The notes beneath the pieces were generated by a model. That model saw only the letters and a program-made list of their open reading frames with translations. It was not told the origin of the DNA and made no database searches. Below are positions 24,662 through 36,347 of a DNA stretch of 64,000 nucleotides, piece by piece. The position numbers and the translations under genes are program-made. Each line of letters opens with the position of its first letter. Position 1 is the stretch's first letter. The DNA is from Patellaria atrata CBS 101060 (lineage: Eukaryota > Ascomycota > Dothideomycetes > Patellariales > Patellariaceae): contig MU006097.1 in NCBI GenBank assembly GCA_010093705.1, positions 577,587 to 641,586 on the forward strand. Reading direction: 5' to 3'.

Positions 24662-26561
24662 TTAGAGCTTCGCAGCTAGTGCTACTTTTTGAGTCTCAGC
24701 TTTTGCCTGATCTCGAAGAATCTTGCGTAAAATCTTGCCAGACTTGGAAGAGTGTTAGCGTATACATCTCTAATAGGAATAAACAGCACTCACTGGATTC
24801 TTAGGTATAGCATTAACGAAGCGTGCACCTGCTTTCAGTCGCTTATGTTTCGATACTTTGGAGTCTAAGAAAGTGACGATATCATCCGCGGTTGTGGTCT
24901 TCCCTTCCTTTAGGACCACATAGGCGCGAGGTGCTTCATCTCCATCCCTGGGATGTTTTAGTAATGAAATGAATATTTCCATTTGGACTGGAGTTCTGAC
25001 ATTTCAACACCAATAACAGCTACATCCGCGATTGCTGGATGGTCCAAGAGCAGTGCTTCAAGTTCTGCCGGCGCAACTTGGTTGCCCTTTACCTTAATCA
25101 ATTCCTATACCATAGGGTCAGTGACATAACCGAGTCGACGAAATTGTTTTCTTTTTCGGAAACTCACCTTCATCCTGTCCACGATATAGAAAAATCCATC
25201 CTTATCGACGAATCCAATATCACCCGTCCTCAACCAACCATCGACAAGAGTCTCTTTTGTCGCTGCCGGTTTATTCCAGTATCCCTTCATAACGACTGGC
25301 CCTCTCACCCACAACTCTCCTCTTTCACCATGCTTAACTTCTTCTAAGCCTCTCTCATCACGGACTATTTTAATTTCACAGTTCGGATTTACCTGCCCTA
25401 CTGAAGCTGATGTTGATATGGCGTTCGATTTCCAACCCGTTGCAGCACATGTCAACCTGTATTTCCATTAGAAAAGACATACTCACAACCGGAGGTAAAT
25501 ACTAACTCAGTCATCCCCCACCCCTGTTTGATATTAACCCTCCCATCCCATAATTTCTCAAATCCCATACAAATCTCTTTCCCTAATGGCGCAGCTCCAC
25601 TAGCCGCTCTTTCCACGGAGCTCAAATCAAACTTCTTAGTTGCGGGATGCTTCACCATGGCCACCACAATAGGGGGCACCAGCCACAAATCCGTAATTCT
25701 GAATTTCTCCACGATTTGCAGCATCTGGAGAAAGTCAAATTTCTGCATCAGGTACACCTGAACCTCACGAATGGGTGCGAGGACAGTGAACACCGTTTGC
25801 GCGTACGCGTGATACAGAGGGAGGAAGCACAGCCATCTCGCTCTCGTAGTCTTTGATTGATATTCCGGATCACCCTTCATCATGAAGAACACTTGCTCGA
25901 TGTTGGCAATATAATTCCTATGTGTAATCTCTACACCTTTCGCCATGCCCGTGGTGCCGGAGCTATAGTTCAGGGCAATGGTACGGTTAGCTTCCTCTTC
26001 CGTCCCCAACTCCTCCCACACAAGCCTGTCCCCAAGTTCGGGAGATGCAACAAGCTTAGACCAGTGACGAATGCTGCCGCGGTCCTTGCCCGTGCCGTCG
26101 AATGTCGCTTGGCCGTCGTCGAAAGTGAAGATCTGCTCATCTTTCAATCCGGCTATCCTCGCTGCTTCGATTGCGGTATCGAAACTTCCTTCTGCCGCGA
26201 TCAGGAACCGGGCTCCTGAGTCCTGGAGCTGGTATGCGAGTTCACGGGCTACGTAAGAGGGATTTGCACCGGTGAAGATACCGCCGGCCATGATCACGCC
26301 CATGATGACGCAGGGGAAGAAGAGCGTATTTCCCGAGAAAAGAAGGACGCGGTCGCCGGGTTTGAGACCCGTGGCTTGCAGACCTGCGGCGATACGTTTG
26401 GACCATTGTCGGTAGGTCCGCTTGGTGAGGTAATGAGTTTCTGGTCTATCGACGTCAATGAAGGTGGGCTTGTCAGATAGAGGTGCGGACGGTGAGGTGA
26501 AGAGGTATGTAGGTAATGGAACTTGAGGAATCGGGACCTGGAGATGAGCTTTGATAGGCAT
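24662..26561 (-). CDS. 4-coumarate-CoA ligase-like peroxisomal acyl-CoA ligase; one splice junction out of frame
   Basis: Minus-strand exons 26561-25503, 25456-25168, 25104-25001, 24947-24794 and 24742-24662, about 562 residues. ANL superfamily: AMP-binding loop [62 protein letters not shown] (read in two pieces) and the C-terminal catalytic Lys region [12 protein letters not shown]. Family role: ATP-dependent activation of a carboxylic acid to its CoA thioester. The protein ends in AKL, a type 1 peroxisomal targeting signal, so a peroxisomal location is inferred. Exons 2-5 join in frame. The exon 1/exon 2 junction does not: the natural donor after TTA (25503) and acceptor at 25457 leave one extra base. 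A different GTGAGT donor with an acceptor about 55 bases further in would keep frame but drop a conserved stretch. The gene may carry a recent one-base change, a sequence error or unusual splicing. Confidence 0.82.
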
Positions 26562-27526
26562 CTTGATATGGTAAGTGATATGAATAATTGTAGAGCAAGT
26601 GTGACTTCGTCTGTCCTTTCTTTATGGAAATCGACCCTAGCTAGACTTGAGTGGATCAAAATGAAGAGTAGAATCGTGAATACTCGCTATCACTGTCCGA
26701 AGGTGAATGGCAATTGTAAAACCTAAGGTATAGACTGAAGGTCATCGCACGGGGAGATTCGATCACTGATTGAACAGATAGCCGACAGCGCCTGATTTTG
26801 GAGAAATGATAGAACCATTCGGTCACTTGTACAACTATAAATACATGTCGTGCTAGAGGTTCATATTGAAACTAAAGGAATAACTTTATATGAAGTAGGC
26901 CTTGAAACTTATGATTTAGACATGAGGTAGAATAGAGATTAAAGGTTTAGAACTAGGAAGACACGCGGAGCAGAAATACAGAAAAAATGTTCAACCTATA
27001 CTTTCCCTACTATACACGACTAATCTAGAATAACTATGCATCATCTGCGGGGTCTCCATGGATACACACAGCTTCCTAGGCTTTTTACCTATGGTGGCTT
27101 GAAGACTGCGTGATGCAAATGAAGTTCCGAGGCATTTCGTTTATAGACGTGCTATTGAGTTACCCGTGACCTCAAATCATGAATAGAATAGACTGCCTCC
27201 CCCTCTATATCTGTGCCGTTTCGAGCGCATAGATACGATTAGAAATTATATAAGGTCTAGTTCTGTTCGAAATAGAGAGGATAGGGAATTCTAAGCATAG
27301 ATAACTATTAATCACGTGGGCGGAGTTTCATACTTTGGGCACAAAGAGATCAATAACACGCCATTGATACTTCATGGATTGATTTTCAACGCTTCAACCG
27401 ATCCGCCACTGTACTGCACTATAGGACTGCTTTTGCGTTATTGCGTTCAATTTGTGAACATGGGGCGATTCCGGTTAATCGCTTCCAATTTTTGGGGAGC
27501 ACGAAGCGCGGTCTTAATTCGTGATT
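26562..27526. other. AT-rich intergenic, no gene seen
   Basis: Upstream of the ligase gene. Open frames are short and have no recognisable content. Confidence 0.55.
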
Positions 27527-28766
27527 CTACCATTGAGACATGTGTTCAGTACAACTTGATAAACTGGAAAGGATCGGGTAAGGGTTGACTTGGTCCTCGA
27601 CGCTACTGATAACAGCATAGAGATAAATTCGAAGTATATATCGTGTACGTATACGCTTACAGAGATAACCAGGAATAGGGATAACGACACCCACGATACT
27701 ATAAAACATATTTTGCTCCGACCGTAGGGAGAAGTCCAGTTTATTCCTCTTTGCATTCAAAACCAACTCTACTTTATCCAGAACGTAGTCTACCCAATGT
27801 CTTTGACCGTTCCATCCTGGAATAGCACGTTGACAATGCAGAAACTCCTCTTGCGGATCGAGCGGTATTCCCACATCAATTAAACGTTTCAAAGCAAAGT
27901 CCTCATGTGATGCTTTTTTAATTTGCGCCAAGCTCCAAAAGTCTCGCAGGTATCTGGCAAACTTGCCTTTGAACACGAATTTCTTGATATTCGTTAGGGT
28001 AGTCATGAGTAGCGCATAAAATTGATTGAAAAAGAGGACCACCATGATACTATAATGGTTACGCGTGCGACGAGTTTCCCACTGCCAACGATTGAAGTCG
28101 AAGATAAGTAAGGTGATGATTTCGATATTTCCTAGACCTCTTTGCCTCCAGTTCTCGAAAAATCCACACAGACCAATGTACGAGTAGTGCACATCGAATT
28201 CTTGGGACGCCGAAATCTTGGTTTACTCTTCTAGGTTTATGGCACATACTTGGTTCCGCGGATAATACATATATAGGGAAGTCCGCAGTACATCGCTATC
28301 GGCTGGGAACGTGTGCACCATATTGCCCGAGAAGGATTGCACCCGAGAGGGATTGCACCCGAGAAGGAATATATTTGATCTTCCTGGAATTAAAGGCACA
28401 GTCGTAATGCTCAGGAGAGATTTTGAATCGTTCTGGAGGATCAAATATTGATCCCTTAAGTTCGATTCGAGTATGGAGCTCAATCTCGACCTCGCGCACG
28501 TAAGACGGGAACCCCTCCGGGCAATCAGGCGCCGTTTTGTTTTTGAAGTGATTAATCGAGGTGAAGCACAATTTAAGATTTAGAAAATAACCCAAACATT
28601 CACTATTAAACTGACGATTGAGAGCAAGAATTTGGGGAAACCGATGTTTCTGCTCGTCGCTTCTCCGAAGGTCTACCACCGACTTCTCGTAAAACGTGAG
28701 ATATTCATAGATCATGTTTCGAATGTCAAAAGGAAGCTCCAGAATTGATTTCCGGTTCGTGTTCAT
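27527..28766 (-). pseudogene. F-box-like/2EXR-like hypothetical gene, frame shifted by a 16-bp tandem duplication
   Basis: Start taken at ATG 28766 (MNTNRKSILELPFDIRNMIYEYL). LPxxIRNxIYxYL is the N-terminal signature of a large fungal family of F-box-like proteins. The frame continues (ILALNRQFNSECLGYFL) to about 28370, where a 16-base unit is repeated in tandem (units at 28326, 28342 and 28358). One unit too many moves the reading frame by one base: upstream the frame reads YIPSRVQS then diverges, while downstream the matching sequence SRVQSFSGNMVHTFPAD is open in the next frame to 28223. A further open stretch, 28192-27527, may be a later exon. The function is unknown. It could be a working gene with unseen splicing, but a recent slippage event is the simpler reading. 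Confidence 0.5.
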
Positions 28767-28865
28767 CGTGGATAATTTGACTGTATTGGGCGGGGTATGA
28801 TATCTTTGGAGTCTGTCTTGAAAGAAGCCCAGGTATTGGGATGTACGCAATGGAAAGAGGATTGA

Positions 28866-30114
28866 TTAGACAAATGGTTTCAAAATACTCGAAGAAAAAT
28901 TGAGGAACGAGGTTTTCTTGGACGTAGTTTTCTTAGACGAAGTTTCTCGGTGTTTGATTTGACACTTTGGACGGTACAGTCCAGCACCCAAAAACTGTAC
29001 CAAGCTAGCCGGTGTTTCCATTACCAGCTCAAAAGCACATCTTAACAACCAATCCAAACTTATATAGATGACAGTTGTTGCGCTGGTTATGTGCCGAGTA
29101 TCTTCCATATTGTACACCGTTTCTATGCTATTTTTTTGCGCTTTGCTATCTTTTAAACCATATTGCGCTCTATTTATCTTATGCTCCGAAAGCTCAACAA
29201 CCGGGAGATCAATCAAAACCCTAACATCCATGGGCGTTACTTTCTCTTGGTCTTGTGCTTCCAGGTAGACACGAGTAGAAATATAATTGTCAATCCCTTA
29301 GAGTTCCAAAGGCTTCTCTGGCCAGCCTCGCCATCCGTCGAGTGTATCCCACTTTTCTGTTCAGAATGCGCAGGGGGCGTTGAACGCCTTTATTGGTCCC
29401 TCTATGCGGTAAATCCGTTCAACTTCTATCTGGAACTTCTTTTTGCCAAACTTAACGCGAATCTTCGGTTTATAGGTCGCTTCAAGGTATTCAACATAAA
29501 GTCTTTGGCATACGGTGATGTGGTCTGTAGCAATATCGGTGACCTCGACGATCATGGAAAAACATGGTGGGTAAGTGGGTTCGTATGCCGCATCCGCTGT
29601 GGTTAACTCGTAAAATGTCTTGATTTTTGCCCATATTAGTGGTTCATCTAGGTCTTGACCATAGAAAATGTTAGCAGTTATTGCGTATAGGATATTTGGC
29701 TTCATCATGGCTTCTGTCTCTTCATCTGGGCTGAAGAGTCGCGCGGTAAGAACTTGTCCAGTTGGCCAAGCAGGTATAAGCAGTTCCATACTCGTCCAGT
29801 TGACTATATGCGTGTGATGGCCGTCACTCTTCTTTTCGTCCCATGTTCGCAGAACCATAACATGTGTGCCAATGGAAGGGGGAACGGTGGAAGCTTTCTT
29901 GAGGTCATCCTTTGCGCTTTTATACAGCTCATCCACCGTAGAGTTCAACATTGGTAAAACTTCCACAGTTTCAAATCATCAGGATCAAGCGATGGTATTC
30001 GTCTTTGAATTCGTCACTTAGCTCAACTCTTGAGATCTTATCTCGAACCTTGGACGACATATTCTGAAATCTGGTCGATGTATCGTCCAGATCAGACTTA
30101 GAGTGTGAGTCCAT
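28866..30114 (-). pseudogene. Unrecognised host gene remnant with two in-frame stops and a frame change
   Basis: One minus-strand frame is open from 29966 to 29361 (about 200 residues, FYELTTADAAYEPTYPPCF and similar), meets TGA at 29361, stays coding-like (EKWDTLDGWRGWPEKPLEL), meets TAA at 29298, then continues (ISTRVYLEAQDQEKVTPMDV) to 28866. Upstream, a Met-led stretch at 30114-29971 (MDSHSKSDLDDTSTRFQNMS) is in a frame offset by one base. Both stops could come from CGA or CAA by a single C-to-T change, as in repeat-induced point mutation or ordinary deamination. I do not recognise the family and no domain is visible. Intron-based explanations need weak splice sites. Confidence 0.45.
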
Positions 30115-30403
30115 AATATCAGACAGTATCTCTGCTAACTGTGCATAACTCGTGCTAGGCCTTTATTAGAATGCGTGTAATCCTCTAGTCCAGCTATGTA
30201 TACCATAACGTACAGCCCTACCTACTGATCGGCCACGACGTTACTGTGGGCCGTATTTCCGTTTTGAGAGATGAAAAAAGTGGACGAGGAGCATACTACG
30301 GGCTATAAGACATGGAACGTAATTTTGAAGGGAGATCTGTGGTTGGTGGTGATGGTTGGGTCTACTTTAGGAGCTTCGAAAATTTTCGTTTCAGTTTAGT
30401 TTT

Positions 30404-30410
<7 letters not shown>

Positions 30411-30444
<34 letters not shown>
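30411..30444. repeat. 34-base poly-T run
   Basis: A homopolymer preceded by shorter T runs from about 30400. It sits just left of the first LTR-like fossil. It could be the tail of an old retroposed copy on the minus strand, but no body is recognisable. Confidence 0.9.
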
Positions 30445-30445
<1 letters not shown>

Positions 30446-30489
30446 TTTTTGGGCTAGAACTATAGTTGCCTCTTGAAAACATTAGTTAT

Positions 30490-30687
30490 TGTGACGGCGT
30501 AGCGGTTGTAGAGAATCGAATTGGATTGCAACTAGTATAACCTAACTACAGTGTAAAGAGATTAAGTTAAGGAAAGAAGAAGTTATAGTCGCGCGATCTA
30601 CTAGTATCAAGCACGTAGCGGTAGAACCTCGGCGCGACTACTACTAATAAGGGAAAGTAGGAAATGATAATCTGTGACATCGTCACA
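30490..30687. mobile_element. Solo LTR-like fossil, 198 bp, short family, copy A
   Basis: The ends are TGTGACG and CGTCACA, perfect 7-base inverted termini of TG...CA type, flanked on both sides by the 5-base direct repeat GTTAT. It shares ends and most of its length with the outer element at 30891-31625. There is no internal coding region, so it is read as a solo LTR of a retrovirus-like (Ty1/Ty3-type) element or of a small non-autonomous derivative. The intact flanking repeat suggests moderate age. Confidence 0.75.
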
Positions 30688-30890
30688 GTTATACTAGATA
30701 AAACTAATATATTTTGAACTCTATAATGTTAAACTTTCTAATATATTCAAAATATGAATAATAGCTATAAAATCAAGATAATTATACTAATTCAGAAAAT
30801 AAAAATAAAAATTAAAACTTTGGAGTATCTATAAACGTGGAACTATAATAAGTCCTTCGAAGCTTTTTAAGGGATTTATCGTGTTGTAGG

Positions 30891-31625
30891 TGTGACGGCG
30901 TAGCAGTTATATGTTACGGCCACAAGTTGTAAAGGGACGCAGACAGTGGATGAGGGGAACCACTCGGGGGAACTGCGGACTAGAGTAAATGACCAGGGGT
31001 CTCGGACTTGGACGTACGGACGTTTCGGTCGCATGGTCGTAGGAAACGACCAAACGACCAGAACGACCAGACGACCAGACGACCAGACGACCAGTGCAAA
31101 ATAGGACTGTGGAGAAGGAATACTTAAGGACGCTCCTTTACGCATGTATTTAGATTTTTCGTAGTTCTTCTTACCAACATATCTTACCAATAGATTTGGA
31201 TGTTACGGTTTAGAACTTGACTTTGTCTTATCACGCTGTTTCCATACAGTACGTCTTGTCTCATTGCGAGCATCACCCACGAAGTCAAGGAGTCAGCAAG
31301 TTGTATCGTCAACTTGAAGTGCCAATTCACACATCATTCCTATCATTAACGGAACCCACCTTTGAGGTTGATCATGTTAGTGAGAAGCCTGGCGCGTTTC
31401 TAGACTTATCTTGTTCTGTCTCGATAAGTATAGACTTCCGTTGTAACATTATAGCTAATCGAATTAGATTTAACTAGTGTAACCTAACTACTATGTAAAG
31501 AGATTAAGTTAAGGAGAAGAAGAAGTTATAGCTAAACGATCTACCCTTACAAAGTTCATATCGGTAGAATCCCGGCTCCACCGAATAAGGAATGGTGGAG
31601 AGTTGCTATCTGTGATATCGTCACA
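30891..31625. mobile_element. Solo LTR-like fossil, short family, copy B, split by a nested insertion
   Basis: The same terminal TGTGACG / CGTCACA as copy A, flanked by the 5-base direct repeat GTAGG. It is interrupted after its first 21 bases by the nested element at 30912-31448. Without that insert and its 5-base duplication it is about 193 bp, matching copy A (198 bp). It shares CTAACCTAACTAC-like and GATTAAGTTAAGG segments with copy A but differs at many positions, so the two insertions are separate and not very recent. Confidence 0.75.
30912..31448. mobile_element. Nested solo LTR-like fossil, 537 bp
   Basis: It begins TGTTACGG and ends TTGTAACA, and is flanked by the 5-base repeat TTATA, one copy each side, inside copy B. 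It carries an internal tandem of an ACGACCAG-like unit at about 31045-31095. This is the typical form of a solo LTR of a fungal Ty3/gypsy- or Ty1/copia-like element; the family cannot be fixed without an internal region. Being inside copy B, it is the younger insertion. Confidence 0.75.
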
Positions 31626-32372
31626 GTAGGGGTGTTTTCTGAACTAATGCCTGTTTAGGAGTTAGTAGGAGTTAATAGATCTCTTTATTCTCTTCAAAAG
31701 CGTCTGAGCACCTGAGACAACCCAGTTGGGTAAGTGTCAGATTGCTGCGGTAGCTGAAAAGATGCATGTGCTTGATTCTCTAAAGAGTGGTTCTATACTG
31801 CAGGTGTGTACTAGAAAGGACGGAACAGTATGAAATCTGTGTCTTAGAAAATAACGAAAATAGTACGAACAGTAAGAACTAAAAGATAATGCTGTATCAG
31901 ATTAGTAACCCCAGTTACTCTGATACCATAGTCCGTGGCGAAATAAGCGAGTAGCACATTAATCCTGGTTGCCAATACTCTAACAGTAAGGCAGTGAAGG
32001 AGGACTTGTTATCATGTTATGACAGTTGTTGCCTCACAACACTAGTTCTAAGGTTGCAGATATATACTGCTAGCATGGTCGATCCAGCTCGTGCTCTACT
32101 ACATCAGTACCTTATTCTGTCAAAACTAACGTAACGTCTATTTGCCTCCCATCTCACCCATCAAGGAGCGAAATCACATCAGGAAGGTGCTAATAAAATT
32201 TACGCCCTTCGCTGGACCCACTTAAAAGTCAATTCATGGTAGAATTTAGTCTCCTGAACTCAGGGAGAAAAAAATATCTCGAGGTTTCACTTTTTCTATA
32301 TTTCTCCGAACAAGGCTGTAGAAATAGCCAGCGAAGGAGGTACTTAAAACAGAGGACAACTTAATTGGAGAT
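31626..32372. other. AT-rich intergenic, promoter side of CAF16
   Basis: No gene and no further LTR fragments recognised. It holds the upstream region of the ABC ATPase gene. Confidence 0.55.
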
Positions 32373-33324
32373 ATGGCGATACAAGGTGGTGCTAGCGATG
32401 AAATCGCACCGTCGATAGATGTTGAGTCCTTGAACTACGCATTCCCAGATGGAACTACTGGCCTGAAGGATGTCATACTTTATCTGCCACCAGGGAGTCG
32501 GACTCTGCTGATAGGAGGTTAGTAATAACAACCAAAATCCCAAGCTAGGACAAGAAAATCGATACCTTCAATTTTACTGATCCTAACACTTGATAGCAAA
32601 TGGTGCGGGGAAAACAACTCTTCTGCGACTTCTCTCAGGCAAACGTATGGCGCCCTCCGGAACGGTTTCAATCGCCGGTGTAGACCCCTTCAAGCACGGC
32701 CTAGAAGGTGTAACCTACTTAGGCCTTGAGTGGGTTCTCAACCCTATCGTACGTACCGATATCGACGTGCCGACGTTACTCTCTTCAGTAGGCGGCGACT
32801 TTTATACGGACCGTCGTGACGAGCTTGTGTCTATACTCGATATCGACCTCAACTGGCACATGCACGCAGTTTCTGATGGTGAGAGGCGAAGAGTTCAGCT
32901 AGCGATGGGTCTACTCCGGCCGTGGAGGATTTTGTTACTTGACGAGATCACTGTGGACTTGGATCTACTCAGCCGGAGTAACTTTTTACAGTTTCTGAAG
33001 AAAGAAACGGAAATTAGACCGTGTACTATTGTGTATGCGACGCATATCCTCGATAATCTAGCGGAGTGGCCGACTCACCTAGTGCATATGAGTCTGGGAA
33101 GAGTGAAGAAATGGGGGAGCATGAAGACTTTTGATGTCGAAGTAAGAGAGGGAGGGCAAGGTGGCAAGTACAACGGGAATAGCCAACTTGGGGAACTTGT
33201 CCTCAAGTGGCTGCAAGAAGATCTTAATGAACGCGGCCCCCGGAAAGGAAGGAGTGGGCAAGGAAAGACTTATGAGAGCCTCGAAGGAAAGGGAGGTTAT
33301 GGTAATGAGAAGGTGAATGATTAG
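32373..33324 (+). CDS. CAF16: ABC-type ATPase of the CAF16 family (CCR4-NOT associated)
   Basis: Two exons, 32373-32517 and 32597-33324, 290 residues. The intron (GTTAGT donor) splits the Walker A loop, which reads GANGAGKTTLLRLLSGKR once spliced. The signature motif is VSDGERRRVQLAMGLL and Walker B is ILLLDEITVDLD, with a following H-loop YATHILDNLAEWP. There is one nucleotide-binding domain and no membrane segments, as in yeast Caf16, a soluble ABC protein linked to the CCR4-NOT complex and Mediator; the plant homologues are ABCI-type. The last 60 residues are Gly/Lys-rich and probably disordered. The length matches the family. It is convergent with the DUF6536 gene. Confidence 0.9.
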
Positions 33325-33983
33325 TGGAGGATAGTGGTGAAATATAACGTGAAAAGGTTGCCTTATTGGCAGAGTCTATCAACTAGGTTGATGTAGGACT
33401 TCATGTGCGATTTAACACGCACCAACAAGAATTATAAGCTCTCTCAGTGTTCCGACACTTTATCATAATGTGTAAAATGCTTCTAAGAGTACATATGCAG
33501 TCCTGTTGGTCGTATCTGCCCGCAACTGAACTACTCTTTTCACCCTTTACTTAAGTCACACGGAATATGATTTGCAAACATTTGGATCGCAAGAAGTCGC
33601 TGAATACGCTACCCAGGGACTTGTTCTCCCTTCTAACGCGCTAATAGAAAGTAATTACTTGCACATTAGACAGCGAGGCCGGTGTATCTAGCACCGGGTG
33701 TCATAATCCAGTCATTTATCCACGCTTACACCTTGATCAGGGAAAACGGAGACGATCATTTGCCGTGATGGTTGAGTTTATCTTCAAACTGAGATGCAGC
33801 AATAAATTGGCGAATTTACTCCCAGCAAAATATTCGAGGTGCGCGTGCGTTTAGAGCCTTCGCATAAACACTATCTCTCGCATCGAACGCTTTGCTAAGT
33901 ATAGCTGAACTCCTAAAACCGTGGTCGAATCCACAGCGAAACCATATGGATAACATCCAGGACATATCGCTCGAGCTTCAGTT
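33325..33983. other. Intergenic between convergent genes
   Basis: Probably the two 3' untranslated regions. No gene seen. Confidence 0.55.
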
Positions 33984-36347
33984 TCAAGCGTACAATTTCC
34001 CAGGAGTAGGAGTTCGAAGGGGTCCGCTAGAGAAAGAACAATGTCCAACTTCACCATCTAAGGTCGGAACCTCTCCCCATCCAATTGAATTGGAGAGAGA
34101 ATCTGAGCTCTTTTCCGGAGGATGGCATGCAGCCGCAATAGCGAAACTGCAGCTTCCTACGAGCGGCATCCCAGGCTTGTAACGCCTTCGGGAAGTCACA
34201 ATGAGCGCGACGATCATCAATCCTCCAATGATAACAACAAAAATAATTGCAATCGGTGAGAAGCCACATGTTAATATCCGGTCGATTGGCACTTCGTGTG
34301 GATTGTATTTATCGATTTTAACGAGGAATAAGCTTTGAGAAACGAGCCAGTGCATGAGGCCGGATACCATGACAAAGGGGATTCCGTATCGGTAGGGGAG
34401 CTGAAGGGCATATGTTGAGCGTTGCGCGCCTTTCGGAGCGGAGACTCGAAGACCTTTACGCTCGTGAATAAACCCAGACCATTCTTCTGCGGCGAGCATG
34501 CAGGTGTAGAGACCGTTGTAAGTTAAATATATGAATGAAAAGATGGTCTGCGGTAAGTTGGCTAAGAGTACCACTCCAAGGAGAGAAGTAGGAAACGCGC
34601 GGTCATCAGTAGAAATCATGGTCCCTGTAGAGACGCCTCCGAATCCTAAGTCCCAAAGAGATTTGATGTCCTTGGGACCAGCAGTGGCTTTGATGGACCA
34701 GCCGAGCATCCAGACACATACAATGAAGGCAATGAATGTTCTGTAGGAATGTTAGTCAGGTTCATTTTGCGAACATGAGATACTCACAATACTAATGTCG
34801 TATACCATCGTTTGCGGCTAATAGCCGCTATCCAGTGCTTCACTGGCGTCTCATATGGCCGTGGTGTTTCTTCCTTTCCGACCTCTGTTTGGTACGTGTC
34901 AATGCTGGTTTTTGTAGCTAAGCATATTCCTCTGGTATTATCGTCGGGACGCTCCATGAAAGAAGCCACGGCATCTCCAAGAGTGAGCAAAGGAGAGTCT
35001 TCCAAACTGCCGAAGGAATAAACGGACGCTACCATCGCTGCTGCTTTTATCAGATTACATATAATGACGATCGATAGTATGCCGATATGAAATTGGACGG
35101 TGCACTTCTCTTCGACAGGCTCGCTGAGACAATATTCCACTGTCGTTGTCGCAGGTGCCCACTTTTCGGGATGAGCTAGGAGAGCATTCATTTCCGCTTT
35201 CGAACAAGACTCCTTATCCATTTCCTGATCAGATGTGATTCTATTCCCATAGCACACCCAGAGAGAGTCTGATACGGATGCCACATCCATGAAAAACAAC
35301 GAATATCCATCAATGAAACCTGGATATGAACCATTCTGAAAGTACCATGGCTCTCCGGTACCATTGATTCCATTCTTCGTATTACCAACCATTATAACAG
35401 CTTTCCGGGAGGTTATGAATTCTTTACTAAATTCTTTGATGCAGTTTTCGTTGTCTAGAACGTCCAGTCGCCCGGTACTGAATTTTGTTTGAAGCCTTTT
35501 GATGTAATCCCACCCATATGAGGGTTCATCATAGTAGGTATCGTAATATGTTGCCCACCAATCCTGGTAGACCGGACAATCACGTAAGGTGTCATTGTTC
35601 CAGTTCGGTTCGCCACAGAACGGATCTCTATTGTTCAAGAACTTTTCATCAACTTCTAAAAGGCTCGTTGCATAAGCAGATGTTGAAACAAATATGGCAG
35701 AGTTATATCTATGAATAAATATTAGACGGCTAGCTAACTGAGAGATGCGATTTACTCACAAAAGATGTAGAGGTACAGACGAGATCCCCAGAGCCCACCA
35801 GAGCAACTTTCTTCTGCGATTAACATACATCAGATTCCTTACGCTGGGTATTCCTATATCCATCCATTGGCCTTTTGCATGGGATATATCAATGTCTCCT
35901 CTTGTCGGGGCGGAAAGGCATTGCATACAGTAATTGCTACCACTGAGCAATATACTGCTTAAAGCATTTATTGCTAAATGCATCCATAGACTTGTGTTCT
36001 TCGTCTGATCGCAACTTCCTTGGTATAGAGTCCCAATACCATTGGAAATGTTGTACCTTGTTCCGGCAAAGATCGTGAAGCCAAGGTTGAGGAGCATCGA
36101 GATTATAGCGCACGTTGCGAATGCGATAGTTCCACTCTTCCATCCTGAGAAGCTCCTATCTAGGTACTGATCAAATCTAATAAACGGATTTCTCGATCGT
36201 TTAGACTCGGATGTAGGTTGAGGGTAACTAGGGATAGATGAGTAGACCTTCGAAAGTATATACAGCGCAATTCCATGCAACCAACCTCCAGTCACCATCC
36301 GTATCTGATCGGACGGCCTCATACTTCTTCCTCTTATGCTTATACAT
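33984..36347 (-). CDS. Multi-pass membrane protein with DUF6536 domain
   Basis: Proposed exons 36347-36286, 36227-35760, 35708-34788 and 34740-33984, about 735 residues; every junction keeps frame, and two introns have GTGAGT donors. The start uses a short first exon (MYKHKRKKYEAVRSDTDGDW); an alternative is an in-frame ATG at 36322 without that intron. Residues about 45-180 carry the DUF6536 pattern: FSGWKSGTIAFATCAIISML, a CDQTKNTSLWMHLAINALSS segment and SNYCMQCLSAPTRGDID. A large, probably outside loop with Cys and N-glycosylation sites follows, then several more membrane segments to the C-terminus. This family is common in filamentous fungi and has no established biochemical role. It is likely in the plasma membrane. 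Confidence 0.85.

Noticed and set aside
31045-31095. Tandem ACGACCAG-like units as a CRISPR or VNTR locus
   Set aside because: Units are adjacent without spacers and lie wholly inside the nested LTR-like fossil, so they are part of that element.
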